DNA from: RGIG3994 sp045589735
Lineage (GTDB): Bacteria; Bacillota; Clostridia; Oscillospirales; CAG-272
Length of the DNA stretch: 6,378 nt
Assembly: GCA_045589735.1 (NCBI GenBank)
Contig: JAZNPQ010000143.1
Coordinates: 1-6,378, forward strand
Reading direction: 5' to 3'
Numbering within the stretch: position 1 is the first letter of the stretch; every line of letters starts with the position of its first letter. The notes beneath the pieces are model-generated. The model was given only the letters and a program-made list of their open reading frames with translations, searched no databases and was not told the DNA's origin. Below are positions 1 through 5,046 of this stretch, in pieces. A program made the position numbers and the translations under genes.

Positions 1-414
1 CGAGCGGTAGGTGAAAGACTCATAAGCACATAGGTTAAACCAATTATTTTTAAAAGTTTTTGAAGATTCCAAAGGAACTTTTTCTAAAAAGTTCCTTTGG
101 TGGGGTGTGGGGTGAAACCCCGCATAAAAAACGCATCTCCCCGTTAAATCCCAATTTATCGCAAACAATATTTCCGTAAATCGCACGAACCCCACAATAA
201 TTTTTAATTTTACGTTTCCGATTTTTAATTATATCACACGAAGAGGCGCTTTTCAAGGTATCGTCACCATTTTTGTGAAAAACATACGAAGATTTCCTAT
301 TACTATATATTGTCGCCATTTTTTGTATAAAGGTTTCACGCAAGGAGAAAATCTCACAGCTAAATAACTGTACTCTTAAAAGTTCAATAGAATATAGTAC
401 CTACCGACAGGAAA
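1..414. other. Left non-coding flank
   Basis: No convincing gene is seen. The first 33 bases are open in frame 1 and end at TAG (31-33). They could be the last ten codons (RAVGERLIST) of a + strand gene that starts outside the window, but nothing identifies it. From 125 to 414 the DNA is AT-rich. It contains a loose direct repeat (GTCACCATTTTTGTG near 261 and GTCGCCATTTTTTGT near 312) and a small GAGA/TCTC hairpin at 346-356. A 97-codon open frame on the minus strand (343 to 50) begins with TTG and lacks a ribosome binding site. Its last ~26 codons are simply the hairpin repeat at 53-124, so it is not called as a gene. Confidence 0.6.
53..124. repeat. Two-hairpin intergenic repeat element
   Basis: Positions 69-83 and 86-100 are perfect 15-nt inverted copies (CCAAAGGAACTTTTT and its complement) around a 2-nt centre, giving a very stable hairpin. 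A G-rich stretch follows, with a second stem at 106-112/118-124 (TGTGGGG and CCCCGCA, one G:T pair) around TGAAA. No T-run follows either stem, so it is not an ordinary terminator. The layout of an AAAGTTTTTGA lead, a long A/T-closed stem and then a GGGGTGTGGGG-type stem resembles interspersed intergenic repeats I associate with gut Clostridia. That resemblance is from memory and was not checked. Confidence 0.55.
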
Positions 415-454
415 AGGACAGAGAATGTTTTTACAATCTCTGTCCTCTTTTCTT
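415..454. terminator. Bidirectional intrinsic terminator
   Basis: Positions 415-424 (AGGACAGAGA) pair perfectly with 437-446 (TCTCTGTCCT). Three further pairs form inside (426-428 with 433-435) around a TTTT loop. On the + strand the stem is followed by CTTTTCTT (447-454). On the minus strand it is followed by TTTTCC (414-409 read in reverse). Both sides therefore offer a stem plus a U-rich tail. It could end a gene entering from the left edge and, on the other strand, backstop ylmH transcription about 300 nt past its stop codon. Confidence 0.75.
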
Positions 455-498
455 GACAAGCACTGCATTTGTGGACACAAAATGCGATTATTCAATTG
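455..498. repeat. Small bulged hairpin before the palindrome array
   Basis: GCATTTGTG (465-473) pairs with CACAAAATGC (476-485) with one bulged A and a GA centre. No reading frame or promoter is evident here. A TTGACA at 453-458 has no matching -10 element at 16-18 nt spacing. The hairpin sits between the terminator at 415-454 and the palindrome array but does not carry the TCGATAT spacer that defines that array. Confidence 0.4.
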
Positions 499-679
499 TC
501 GATATGCCTCGCGCTGCTCGGCTCGATATATTTGCCTTCGGCAAATTCGATATGTTTTTGCGAAGCAAAAACTCGATATGATATAAATCCGCGCTCACGC
601 AGTGAGCATATCGAGTGCGTCAGCACATATCGAACACGTTAGCGTATATCAAAAATCCGCGATAGCGGATTTATATCGA
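499..679. repeat. Array of seven mini-palindromes with TCGATAT/ATATCGA spacers
   Basis: The 7-mer TCGATAT occurs at 499, 523, 547 and 573 (spacing 24, 24, 26). Its inverse ATATCGA occurs at 608, 627 and 673, with a degenerate copy at 646. Each interval is filled by a palindrome of unrelated sequence: 506-522 (imperfect), 530-546 (ATTTGCC/GGCAAAT, loop TTC), 554-572 (GTTTTTGC/GCAAAAAC, loop GAA), 593-607 (GCTCAC/GTGAGC, loop GCA), 615-626 (GTGC/GCAC, loop GTCA), 634-645 (ACAC/GCGT with one mismatch, loop GTTA) and 653-672 (AAATCCGC/GCGGATTT, loop GATA). Loops are GNA or GNNA closed by C:G; the 530-546 unit has the GAA loop on the opposite strand. No protein-coding frame explains it. On the minus strand the 653-672 stem is followed by Ts and might act as a weak ylmH terminator. 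Confidence 0.8.
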
Positions 680-680
680 T

Positions 681-706
681 GCGTAGTGTCCTTAAGGGCA
701 CTATGC
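681..706. repeat. Long hairpin bordering the array
   Basis: Positions 681-691 pair with 696-706 (11 bp including two G:T pairs) around a TTAA loop. A competing small stem, ATGC/GCAT (703-706/711-714), overlaps its right arm, and GATGC (678-682) can pair with GCATC (711-715). A short T-run (719-723) lies too far downstream for a clean + strand terminator. The element lies about 40 bp beyond the ylmH stop codon. It lacks the GNA/GNNA loop of the neighbouring array, so it is listed separately. Confidence 0.45.
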
Positions 707-745
707 TAAAGCATCTTACTTTTTAGCGGCATATTGTTTACGGTC

Positions 746-1477
746 TTATTTATATATCCTGACGGCTACCCAAAGCCGTCCTTTTTTTGTTTGTCCGTCT
801 ATTCCTTCGTATATAAAACGCCCATGCCCTCTGACCGATATTATATCTCCGACACTCGGCTCGGCTGACGGTCTTTTGGCAATTCTGCTGTTTACAAAAA
901 CAAGCTCTGCGTCAAACAACGCCTGACTTTCTGTACGCGAGAGCTTAAAGACCGCCGCTACAAGCGCGTCGAGTCTTTCGGATGCCACGGGCAATTTTTC
1001 TTTTTCGGGAAGCGAAGTACAGTTCTCCGGCGGCTCGGTTGTTATTTCACACGTCACGCTCGTCCTTTTTACTTGCTTAAGCTCACTTATAATGAACCCC
1101 GAAATACTCTCAAGGCAATAGAGATATCCGCAGTTTTCGTGTATTACTATATCACCGAGCACTTCCCTTTTTATACCAAGACCTGTGAGCGCACCGAGAA
1201 AATCTCTGTGAGTCAGTAGGTCTGCAAATTTTTGCGATATCGGGGAAATTTTTAACCATACAGTCGGAGGCTCTGCTCCCCACGACTCGCCAAAGCAGGC
1301 TATTTTTCGCTCGGCAGAGGGGTATCCGCCTAAAAGCTCGGTATACGGAAGCTCCGAAAGTAACACGCTTTGCTCGGCAAGCGTCAAAAAATCCGAATAT
1401 ACCGCATATCCTCTTTCGTCAGCGCGCCGCGAAAGCTCTGAAAAGCGTTTTTTTAATTGTGTTACATCTTGTTCCAT
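746..1477 (-). CDS. ylmH: YlmH-like S4-domain RNA-binding protein
   Basis: The 243-aa protein has the YlmH family layout. The N-terminal alpha/beta domain contains GGYPSAERK (residues 50-58) and RDFLGALTGLGIKRE (91-105), followed by GDIVI. A C-terminal S4 RNA-binding domain lies at about 166-225 (ERLDALVAAVFKLSR, then ELVFVNSR and the GDIISVRGHGR segment). B. subtilis YlmH is about 257 aa. The family binds the ribosome, and YlmH has been implicated in ribosome-associated quality control as an RqcP-like factor. The frame is open to 1549, but that start would lie upstream of a near-consensus promoter. ATG 1477 has a GGGG Shine-Dalgarno nine bases upstream and begins MEQDVTQ, as expected for the family. 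In many Firmicutes the gene sits in the division cluster near sepF and divIVA. Here it is alone and divergent from spoIIIA. Confidence 0.88.
   Translation of the reverse strand: MEQDVTQLKKRFSELSRRADERGYAVYSDFLTLAEQSVLLSELPYTELLGGYPSAERKIACFGESWGAEPPTVWLKISPISQKFADLLTHRDFLGALTGLGIKREVLGDIVIHENCGYLYCLESISGFIISELKQVKRTSVTCEITTEPPENCTSLPEKEKLPVASERLDALVAAVFKLSRTESQALFDAELVFVNSRIAKRPSAEPSVGDIISVRGHGRFIYEGIDGQTKKGRLWVAVRIYK
761..788 (+). terminator. + strand terminator inside the 3' end of ylmH
   Basis: GACGGCT (761-767) pairs with AGCCGTC (774-780) around ACCCAA and is followed at once by C and seven Ts (782-788), then GTTTGT. This is a textbook intrinsic terminator for + strand transcripts, yet it lies wholly within the last codons of ylmH, which is read from the other strand. 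It would stop rightward transcripts from the repeat region before they run antisense through ylmH. On the minus strand the A-tract precedes the stem, so it should not terminate ylmH itself. Confidence 0.65.
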
Positions 1478-1486
1478 ATAAATTTT

Positions 1487-1490
1487 CCCC
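1487..1490 (-). promoter_or_regulatory. Shine-Dalgarno that fixes the ylmH start
   Basis: On the minus strand GGGG(A) lies nine bases before ATG 1477. The farther upstream in-frame ATG at 1549 has no comparable site and lies beyond the predicted transcription start, so translation from it is unlikely. Confidence 0.6.
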
Positions 1491-1508
1491 AAGTCAAATA
1501 ATACTACA

Positions 1509-1537
1509 ATTATAAATCCGACCGCACAAAAAGTCAA
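1509..1537 (-). promoter_or_regulatory. Sigma-A promoter of ylmH
   Basis: Read on the minus strand, TTGACT (1537-1532) and TATAAT (1514-1509) are separated by exactly 17 bases. They match the housekeeping consensus at 11 of 12 positions. Transcription would start near 1502, leaving a leader of about 25 nt before ATG 1477. The promoter points away from spoIIIAA, and its -35 lies only seven bases from the proposed sigma-E -35 on the other strand. Confidence 0.75.
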
Positions 1538-1544
1538 GCCCTTT

Positions 1545-1574
1545 GTCATAAACCAAAGACAAGCCTCATAGAAT
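1545..1574 (+). promoter_or_regulatory. Predicted sigma-E promoter of the spoIIIA operon
   Basis: GTCATAAA (1545-1552) resembles the sigma-E -35 (GKMATATT, six of eight). CATAGAAT (1567-1574) resembles the -10 (CATACANT, one mismatch), with a 14-nt spacer typical of mother-cell sigma-E promoters. Transcription would begin around 1580-1582, about 25 nt before the spoIIIAA start codon. spoIIIA is transcribed by sigma-E in B. subtilis, so both position and sequence fit. No sigma-A-like element is seen on this strand here. Confidence 0.65.
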
Positions 1575-1583
1575 TAAACAGAC
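1574..1583 (+). promoter_or_regulatory. Candidate SpoIIID operator
   Basis: TTAAACAGAC matches the SpoIIID binding consensus WWRRACARNY at all ten positions. It overlaps the last base of the -10 and the predicted transcription start. SpoIIID is the mother-cell regulator that shuts down part of the sigma-E regulon, and spoIIIA is among its repressed targets in B. subtilis as I recall. A perfect match is expected about once per 4,096 positions per strand, so one in this short promoter region is notable but not proof. Confidence 0.5.
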
Positions 1584-1606
1584 AATAAAACGAAAGGAAT
1601 CAAAAG

Positions 1607-2509
1607 ATGAAAGATCAAAAAACAGACCGTATATTTTATGGGAGCGTACTTCATTATCTTCCGAAAGCTCTTGCCGATGAGATAATTAATTTGTCTCCGC
1701 AGAAAGCAGACGAGCTAAGGCTAAGACTCGGCGGTGCGTGTTCACTTACGTTCGACGGAAAAAGCATACCCCTTGACACAAGACTTGACCGAGCCGATAT
1801 TGACGCCATCGTAAAAAAAATGTGCGACGGCTCGATTTACGCCTACAGAGAAACGATAAACAACGGCTACATAACACTAAAAAGCGGCGTGCGCGTGGGT
1901 ATTTGCGGAAGAGCCGTCACCGAGGGCGGTAGGATTCACGGAATATATGATATAAACGCTCTTTGTATACGTATTCCGCACGACATAAACGGTATCGGTG
2001 AACCTATTATAAAGCTTATGAAAGCGTCGCATTACTCTGAGGGTGTGCTTATTTATTCCGCGCCGGGTGTCGGAAAAACTACGCTGCTTCGTTCTCTTAT
2101 AACCTCACTTGCCGGCGGCGACAATCCAAAAAGAGTAGCAGTCATCGACACTCGCGGTGAGCTTGGCTGCCGTCTTGAAGGCGGTCTTTGCGCCGATATC
2201 CTGTCGGGTTATCCCAAAGCCACAGGAATCGAGATAGCCGCGCGCACGCTAAATCCCGAGGTTATTGTCTGCGACGAGATAGGAGCAGATACATCCGAGG
2301 CGGCCGCTATAAAAGCGGCTCACAACTGCGGCGTTCCTCTGCTTGCGTCGTCTCACGCAAAAAGTCTGCCCGAGCTTTTGCGCCGTACGGGAATTGCCCT
2401 GCTTCACGACGCAAAAATTTTCGGTGCGTACGTCGGTATATCTCGCGGAAACGGAAAGGATTACCGCTACGATATGACACGAAGCCGAGACGCAAATGCT
2501 GTGGTTTAA
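1607..2509 (+). CDS. spoIIIAA: Stage III sporulation protein AA, secretion-type ATPase
   Basis: The 300-aa protein is close to the ~307 aa of B. subtilis SpoIIIAA. It has an N-terminal region with YRETINNGYITL and GVRVGICGRAV (80-103), typical of the family. A Walker A loop follows at 151-159 (SAPGVGKTT, catalytic Lys157), then DTRGEL (181-186), a Walker B strand with acidic pair (VIVCDEIG, Asp223-Glu224) and SSHA (248-251). It is related to the AAA+ ATPases of type II/IV secretion and acts in the mother-cell cytoplasm, where it is thought to power the SpoIIIA-SpoIIQ channel into the forespore. ATG 1607 follows AAAGGA by eight bases and lies just below the predicted sigma-E promoter. Its 3' end overlaps spoIIIAB by 14 nt. 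All catalytic residues I can identify are present. Confidence 0.96.
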   Translation: MKDQKTDRIFYGSVLHYLPKALADEIINLSPQKADELRLRLGGACSLTFDGKSIPLDTRLDRADIDAIVKKMCDGSIYAYRETINNGYITLKSGVRVGICGRAVTEGGRIHGIYDINALCIRIPHDINGIGEPIIKLMKASHYSEGVLIYSAPGVGKTTLLRSLITSLAGGDNPKRVAVIDTRGELGCRLEGGLCADILSGYPKATGIEIAARTLNPEVIVCDEIGADTSEAAAIKAAHNCGVPLLASSHAKSLPELLRRTGIALLHDAKIFGAYVGISRGNGKDYRYDMTRSRDANAVV

Positions 2510-2972
2510 GCTGTTTGGGTGCGCTCTTATTATGCTTTCGGGTGCTGTCGGCGCCGCCCTTTTAAGCCGTGCAGAAAGTGAAAGACTAAAACGGATTGAT
2601 GCGCTCATAGAGCTTTTGCGTTTTATACGGCGTGAGATAGATTATTTTTGCGTACCCATAAATGAAATTTTCAGACGTGCCGACCCTCGTATACTCAAAG
2701 AGTGCGGAGTAAGCGGCACTGTCACCGATTTTGATTCGTTTATATCTTCGCTGTCGCCGGAGCCCGACGGGGAGATAAAAAACATTTTGACCTCGTTTTC
2801 ACGTGAGCTTGGAGTCAGCTACCGTGAGGAACAGCTTAAAAACTGCGACCTTCATATAAATACTCTCTTGTCTCTTCGCGACAGAGCATATACCGAAAGC
2901 AAAAAAAACAAAAAGCTCCACACGACTCTCTGCATATCCGCGGCGGCAGCAGTCGTGATATTGCTTTTGTGA
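2496..2972 (+). CDS. spoIIIAB: Stage III sporulation protein AB
   Basis: A 158-aa membrane protein (B. subtilis form ~171 aa) with a hydrophobic N-terminal helix at about 5-24, a helical soluble middle and a hydrophobic C-terminal helix at about 143-158 that ends the protein. Family-like segments are ELLRFIRREIDYFCVPINEIF (39-59, quoted in part by its LLRFIRREI core), FSRELG (101-106) and EEQLKNC (111-117). SpoIIIAB resembles the GspF platform protein of type II secretion and is thought to couple the AA ATPase to the membrane channel. Its ATG lies 14 nt before the spoIIIAA stop, with no clear Shine-Dalgarno, so translation is probably coupled to AA. The protein is slightly short but has the expected two-ended membrane layout. 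Confidence 0.93.
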   Translation: MLWFKLFGCALIMLSGAVGAALLSRAESERLKRIDALIELLRFIRREIDYFCVPINEIFRRADPRILKECGVSGTVTDFDSFISSLSPEPDGEIKNILTSFSRELGVSYREEQLKNCDLHINTLLSLRDRAYTESKKNKKLHTTLCISAAAAVVILLL

Positions 2973-2991
2973 TAAAAGAAAGGACGAAAAT

Positions 2992-3186
2992 ATGGATATA
3001 ACCTTGATACTTAAAATAGCGGGGGTCGGATTTCTCGTTGCAATATGCGGTCAGATACTTCAAAAATCGGGAAAGGACGAGCAGGCTATGATGGTCACGG
3101 TCGGCGGTCTTGTAGTCGTTATGCTGATGCTTATGGGCGAGATAGGCGAGCTTATAGAAAACGTACGAAGGATATTCGGACTATGA
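2992..3186 (+). CDS. spoIIIAC: Stage III sporulation protein AC
   Basis: A 64-aa protein with two membrane helices (about 5-24 and 33-50) and the short charged turn KSGKDEQAMMVT between them, ending in RRIFGL. The opening KIAGVGFLVA and the turn are hallmarks of SpoIIIAC (68 aa in B. subtilis). It is an inner-membrane part of the SpoIIIA channel in the mother-cell-facing membrane. A good GAAAGGA (2978-2984) lies seven bases before ATG. Its TGA overlaps the spoIIIAD ATG (ATGA at 3183-3186). SpoIIIAD normally begins with a second copy of this same two-helix module. This ORF was assigned to AC, not to a detached AD N-terminus, because of the G(K/R)(D/E)EQA turn and the FGL ending. Confidence 0.9.
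   Translation: MDITLILKIAGVGFLVAICGQILQKSGKDEQAMMVTVGGLVVVMLMLMGEIGELIENVRRIFGL
3167..3172 (+). promoter_or_regulatory. Shine-Dalgarno deciding the short spoIIIAD start
   Basis: GAAGGA lies inside the end of spoIIIAC, ten bases before ATG 3183, and supports an independent start there. The same frame is open further upstream to an ATG at 3045. The extra residues would be an arginine-rich, non-hydrophobic shadow of spoIIIAC, unlike any SpoIIIAD N-terminus. Confidence 0.6.
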
Positions 3187-3416
3187 ACATCTCGGAAATT
3201 CTGTCGAGTGGCAGCATTCCCACCTACGTATCTGTTATGCTGAAGGGCTTTGGCGTGGCTGTAATTTCACACATTTGCGCGACCATCTGCCGCGACTGCG
3301 GCAAGCCGTCTGTTGCTGACCTCGTTGAAGTGGCGGGAAAGCTTGAAATATTTATTTTATCCCTTCCGCTTATCTCGGATATTATGCGCACTGCCGTGGC
3401 TCTGCTTGAAATATAA
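3183..3416 (+). CDS. spoIIIAD: Stage III sporulation protein AD, short form
   Basis: A 77-aa protein matching only the C-terminal half of SpoIIIAD. VMLKGFGVAVISHICATICRD (18-38, in the family a LKIIGIAYIAEFGAQLxxDAG-like stretch) is followed by AGKLEIFILSLPLI (51-64). B. subtilis SpoIIIAD is about 133 aa and starts with an AC-like two-helix module of about 60 residues, which is missing here. The start overlaps the spoIIIAC stop as ATGA and has a GAAGGA site. The stop shares its last A with the spoIIIAE ATG (TAATG). It is a membrane protein with two helices (about 19-37 and 55-73) and presumably partners AC and AE in the channel. There is no frameshift signature: the upstream in-frame DNA codes for a hydrophilic peptide. 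The shortening therefore looks stable. Confidence 0.85.
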   Translation: MNISEILSSGSIPTYVSVMLKGFGVAVISHICATICRDCGKPSVADLVEVAGKLEIFILSLPLISDIMRTAVALLEI

Positions 3417-4537
3417 TGAAAAAGCTGATTTTTTTCTTATCTGTCCTGCTTTTTACCGTCTTTTTCGTTTTTTCTTCTGCTGCCGAGACCTTCAACATAG
3501 ATGAAGAATATTCGGATTTTTTCTCGGAATTACCAAAAGACGTAGAAAACAGTCTGCCTGGTGACGTCACGGGAAGCGACCCCGTAAGCGACGCCGAAAC
3601 ACTGACCTCTTGGGATTTTTTGCTCGGATTTCTTGGTGAAACTCTGGCAAATCAGTTGAAAAATCTTTTGCCAACCTTCGTGAAGCTGATAGGACTTATA
3701 CTTTTGTCGTCGGTGTTTTCTGCGTTTAGAAATTCACTTGAGCCCAAGACCTCGAAAATGCTCGGCTTCTGTCAAGGCGCGGCGGTGTCGGTCATACTCG
3801 TGCTTATGCAATCGGATACATTCACACTTGTTTCGGAGCATCTTTCAAGCCTTATGAGCTTAGTCAATACTATGACACCTGTCACGGTACTTCTCTACGC
3901 TTCGGGCGGAAACGTCGCGGGTGCGGGTGTGAGCGCATCTGCTATGACAGTGTTTATGAATTTCTGCCAGAATATACTTGCTAAAACTATAATTCCCTTC
4001 TCTGCTATCTGTCTGTGTCTGACTGTTGTCTCATCTCTCTCGGACGGTCTTGGTCTTGGCGGTTTTATCTCTCTCATAAAACGCTATTATACAAGAACGC
4101 TCACCTTTATGATGTCGATACTCTGCGCAATTCTCGCTATGCAAAGCGCTATTGCCGCAGGAAGTGACAGCATCTCTCTTCGCGCCGCAAAATTCGTAGC
4201 AGGCTCGACGATACCCGTGGTCGGCGGCTCGGTCAGCGAATCTATGCGAACACTTGCGGCAAGTATAACGCTGCTTCGACGCGCATTCGGGATAACCGGC
4301 ATAGTTTTGATCGCCCTTCTCACACTTCCTGTCATTGTTCTGCTCTTGCTGACAAAAGCAATTATGGGTATCGCCGCGTCTGCCGCCGAGCTTATGGGCT
4401 GCGAAAACGAAAAGCGGCTGCTTACGGGTATTTCGGATATATACGGATGTCTCACCGCCGTTGTTACCGCCGTGTCCCTTATGTTCGTTTTCATGCTAAC
4501 CCTGCTTGCCGTATCCGCTACGGCTCTTATGAATTGA
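3416..4537 (+). CDS. spoIIIAE: Stage III sporulation protein AE, polytopic membrane protein
   Basis: A 373-aa protein (B. subtilis ~399 aa) with a classic signal sequence (residues 1-23, cleavage plausible after SSAAE). The family's N-terminal acidic segment follows (NIDEEYSDFFSELP, 27-40). About seven membrane helices come next, near 86-104, 118-132, 148-163, 190-206, 228-246, 293-314 and 345-369. The segment AAKFVAGSTIPVVGGSVSES (257-276) is strongly characteristic of SpoIIIAE. It is the largest membrane subunit of the SpoIIIA complex and is proposed to form or line the channel base in the mother-cell membrane. The ATG overlaps the spoIIIAD stop by one base with no clear Shine-Dalgarno, which suggests termination-reinitiation coupling. 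The spoIIIAF start follows after one base. Confidence 0.95.
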   Translation: MKKLIFFLSVLLFTVFFVFSSAAETFNIDEEYSDFFSELPKDVENSLPGDVTGSDPVSDAETLTSWDFLLGFLGETLANQLKNLLPTFVKLIGLILLSSVFSAFRNSLEPKTSKMLGFCQGAAVSVILVLMQSDTFTLVSEHLSSLMSLVNTMTPVTVLLYASGGNVAGAGVSASAMTVFMNFCQNILAKTIIPFSAICLCLTVVSSLSDGLGLGGFISLIKRYYTRTLTFMMSILCAILAMQSAIAAGSDSISLRAAKFVAGSTIPVVGGSVSESMRTLAASITLLRRAFGITGIVLIALLTLPVIVLLLLTKAIMGIAASAAELMGCENEKRLLTGISDIYGCLTAVVTAVSLMFVFMLTLLAVSATALMN

Positions 4538-4538
4538 T

Positions 4539-5030
4539 ATGAAGGTATATATTATTTCGGTCGTCGCCGTTTCTCTTGTCGCGTCGGCACTTATTCTTCT
4601 CGCGCCCGAAGGAAAAGGCGGCGGTATCTCAAAGCATCTGCGCCTGCTCACGTCGCTCTGTATCCTTGCCGTTATCAGCGAACCGCTTATTTCTTTTTCA
4701 AAAAGCATTCTGTCGTCACCACCGAGGGATATGACATACCTATTCACAGACGGACTTACCGAAACCGACTCAGAGTCAGTATTTTTTGAAAGTATTTCCG
4801 ACTTTTCAGCGGCACAGCTAAACACCGAGCTTACACGGATTATATGCGAAAATTTCTCTCTTGACGACGGCGATGTTTCGGTCACCTCAAGCTACAAAAC
4901 GACCGATGAAGGCATCTCGTTTTCGTCGGTCACAGTAAGACTGTCGGGGGTGGCAATATTTAAAAATCCGCGCGACATAGAAAGCTTCGTCACGGCTCTG
5001 ACGGGGCTTCCCTGCCGATGCGAAATATAA
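4539..5030 (+). CDS. spoIIIAF: Stage III sporulation protein AF
   Basis: A 163-aa protein with two N-terminal membrane helices (about 4-21 and 35-56, the second containing ILAVISEPLI) and a soluble domain of about 100 residues. The B. subtilis protein is about 206 aa, so the soluble part is short. The domain pattern of a helix (AAQLNTELTRIICENF), strand (DVSVTSSY), strand (SVTVRLSGV), helix (RDIESFVTALTG) and final strand fits a ring-building motif, as found in SpoIIIAF, AG and AH. Identification rests on operon position, topology and this pattern more than on strong sequence identity. It starts one base after the spoIIIAE stop without an obvious Shine-Dalgarno, so coupled translation is likely. 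Confidence 0.85.
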   Translation: MKVYIISVVAVSLVASALILLAPEGKGGGISKHLRLLTSLCILAVISEPLISFSKSILSSPPRDMTYLFTDGLTETDSESVFFESISDFSAAQLNTELTRIICENFSLDDGDVSVTSSYKTTDEGISFSSVTVRLSGVAIFKNPRDIESFVTALTGLPCRCEI

Positions 5031-5046
5031 AATAAAGGGGATTTTT

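Noticed and set aside
1..33. Possible C-terminal tail of a + strand gene (RAVGERLIST then TAG)
   Set aside because: Ten codons are too few to support a gene, though the downstream terminator at 415-454 would be compatible with one.
50..343. Minus-strand open frame of 97 codons
   Set aside because: It begins with TTG, has no Shine-Dalgarno before either the TTG or the internal ATG (319), and its last quarter is the hairpin repeat. The peptide shows no domain I recognise. A decayed gene remnant cannot be excluded.
342..347. AAGGAG ribosome binding site on the + strand
   Set aside because: No start codon with an open frame follows within a usable distance.
499..679. CRISPR array
   Set aside because: Spacing is near 24 bases in part, but the repeat is only 7 nt, inverts midway, and the intervals are palindromes rather than unique spacers. 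No cas genes are present.
1478..1549. Upstream start for ylmH adding 24 residues including a hydrophobic stretch
   Set aside because: The extension contains the near-consensus sigma-A promoter, so the ATG at 1549 would not be transcribed from it. ATG 1477 has a Shine-Dalgarno and a family-like N-terminus.
3045..3182. N-terminal extension of spoIIIAD to an ATG at 3045
   Set aside because: The added residues are arginine-rich and hydrophilic, a shadow of spoIIIAC in another frame, and do not resemble the hydrophobic SpoIIIAD N-terminus.
4087..4885. Long antisense open frames opposite spoIIIAE and spoIIIAF
   Set aside because: They lie fully inside well-supported genes and have no ribosome binding sites and no recognisable domains. 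They reflect codon bias on the coding strand.
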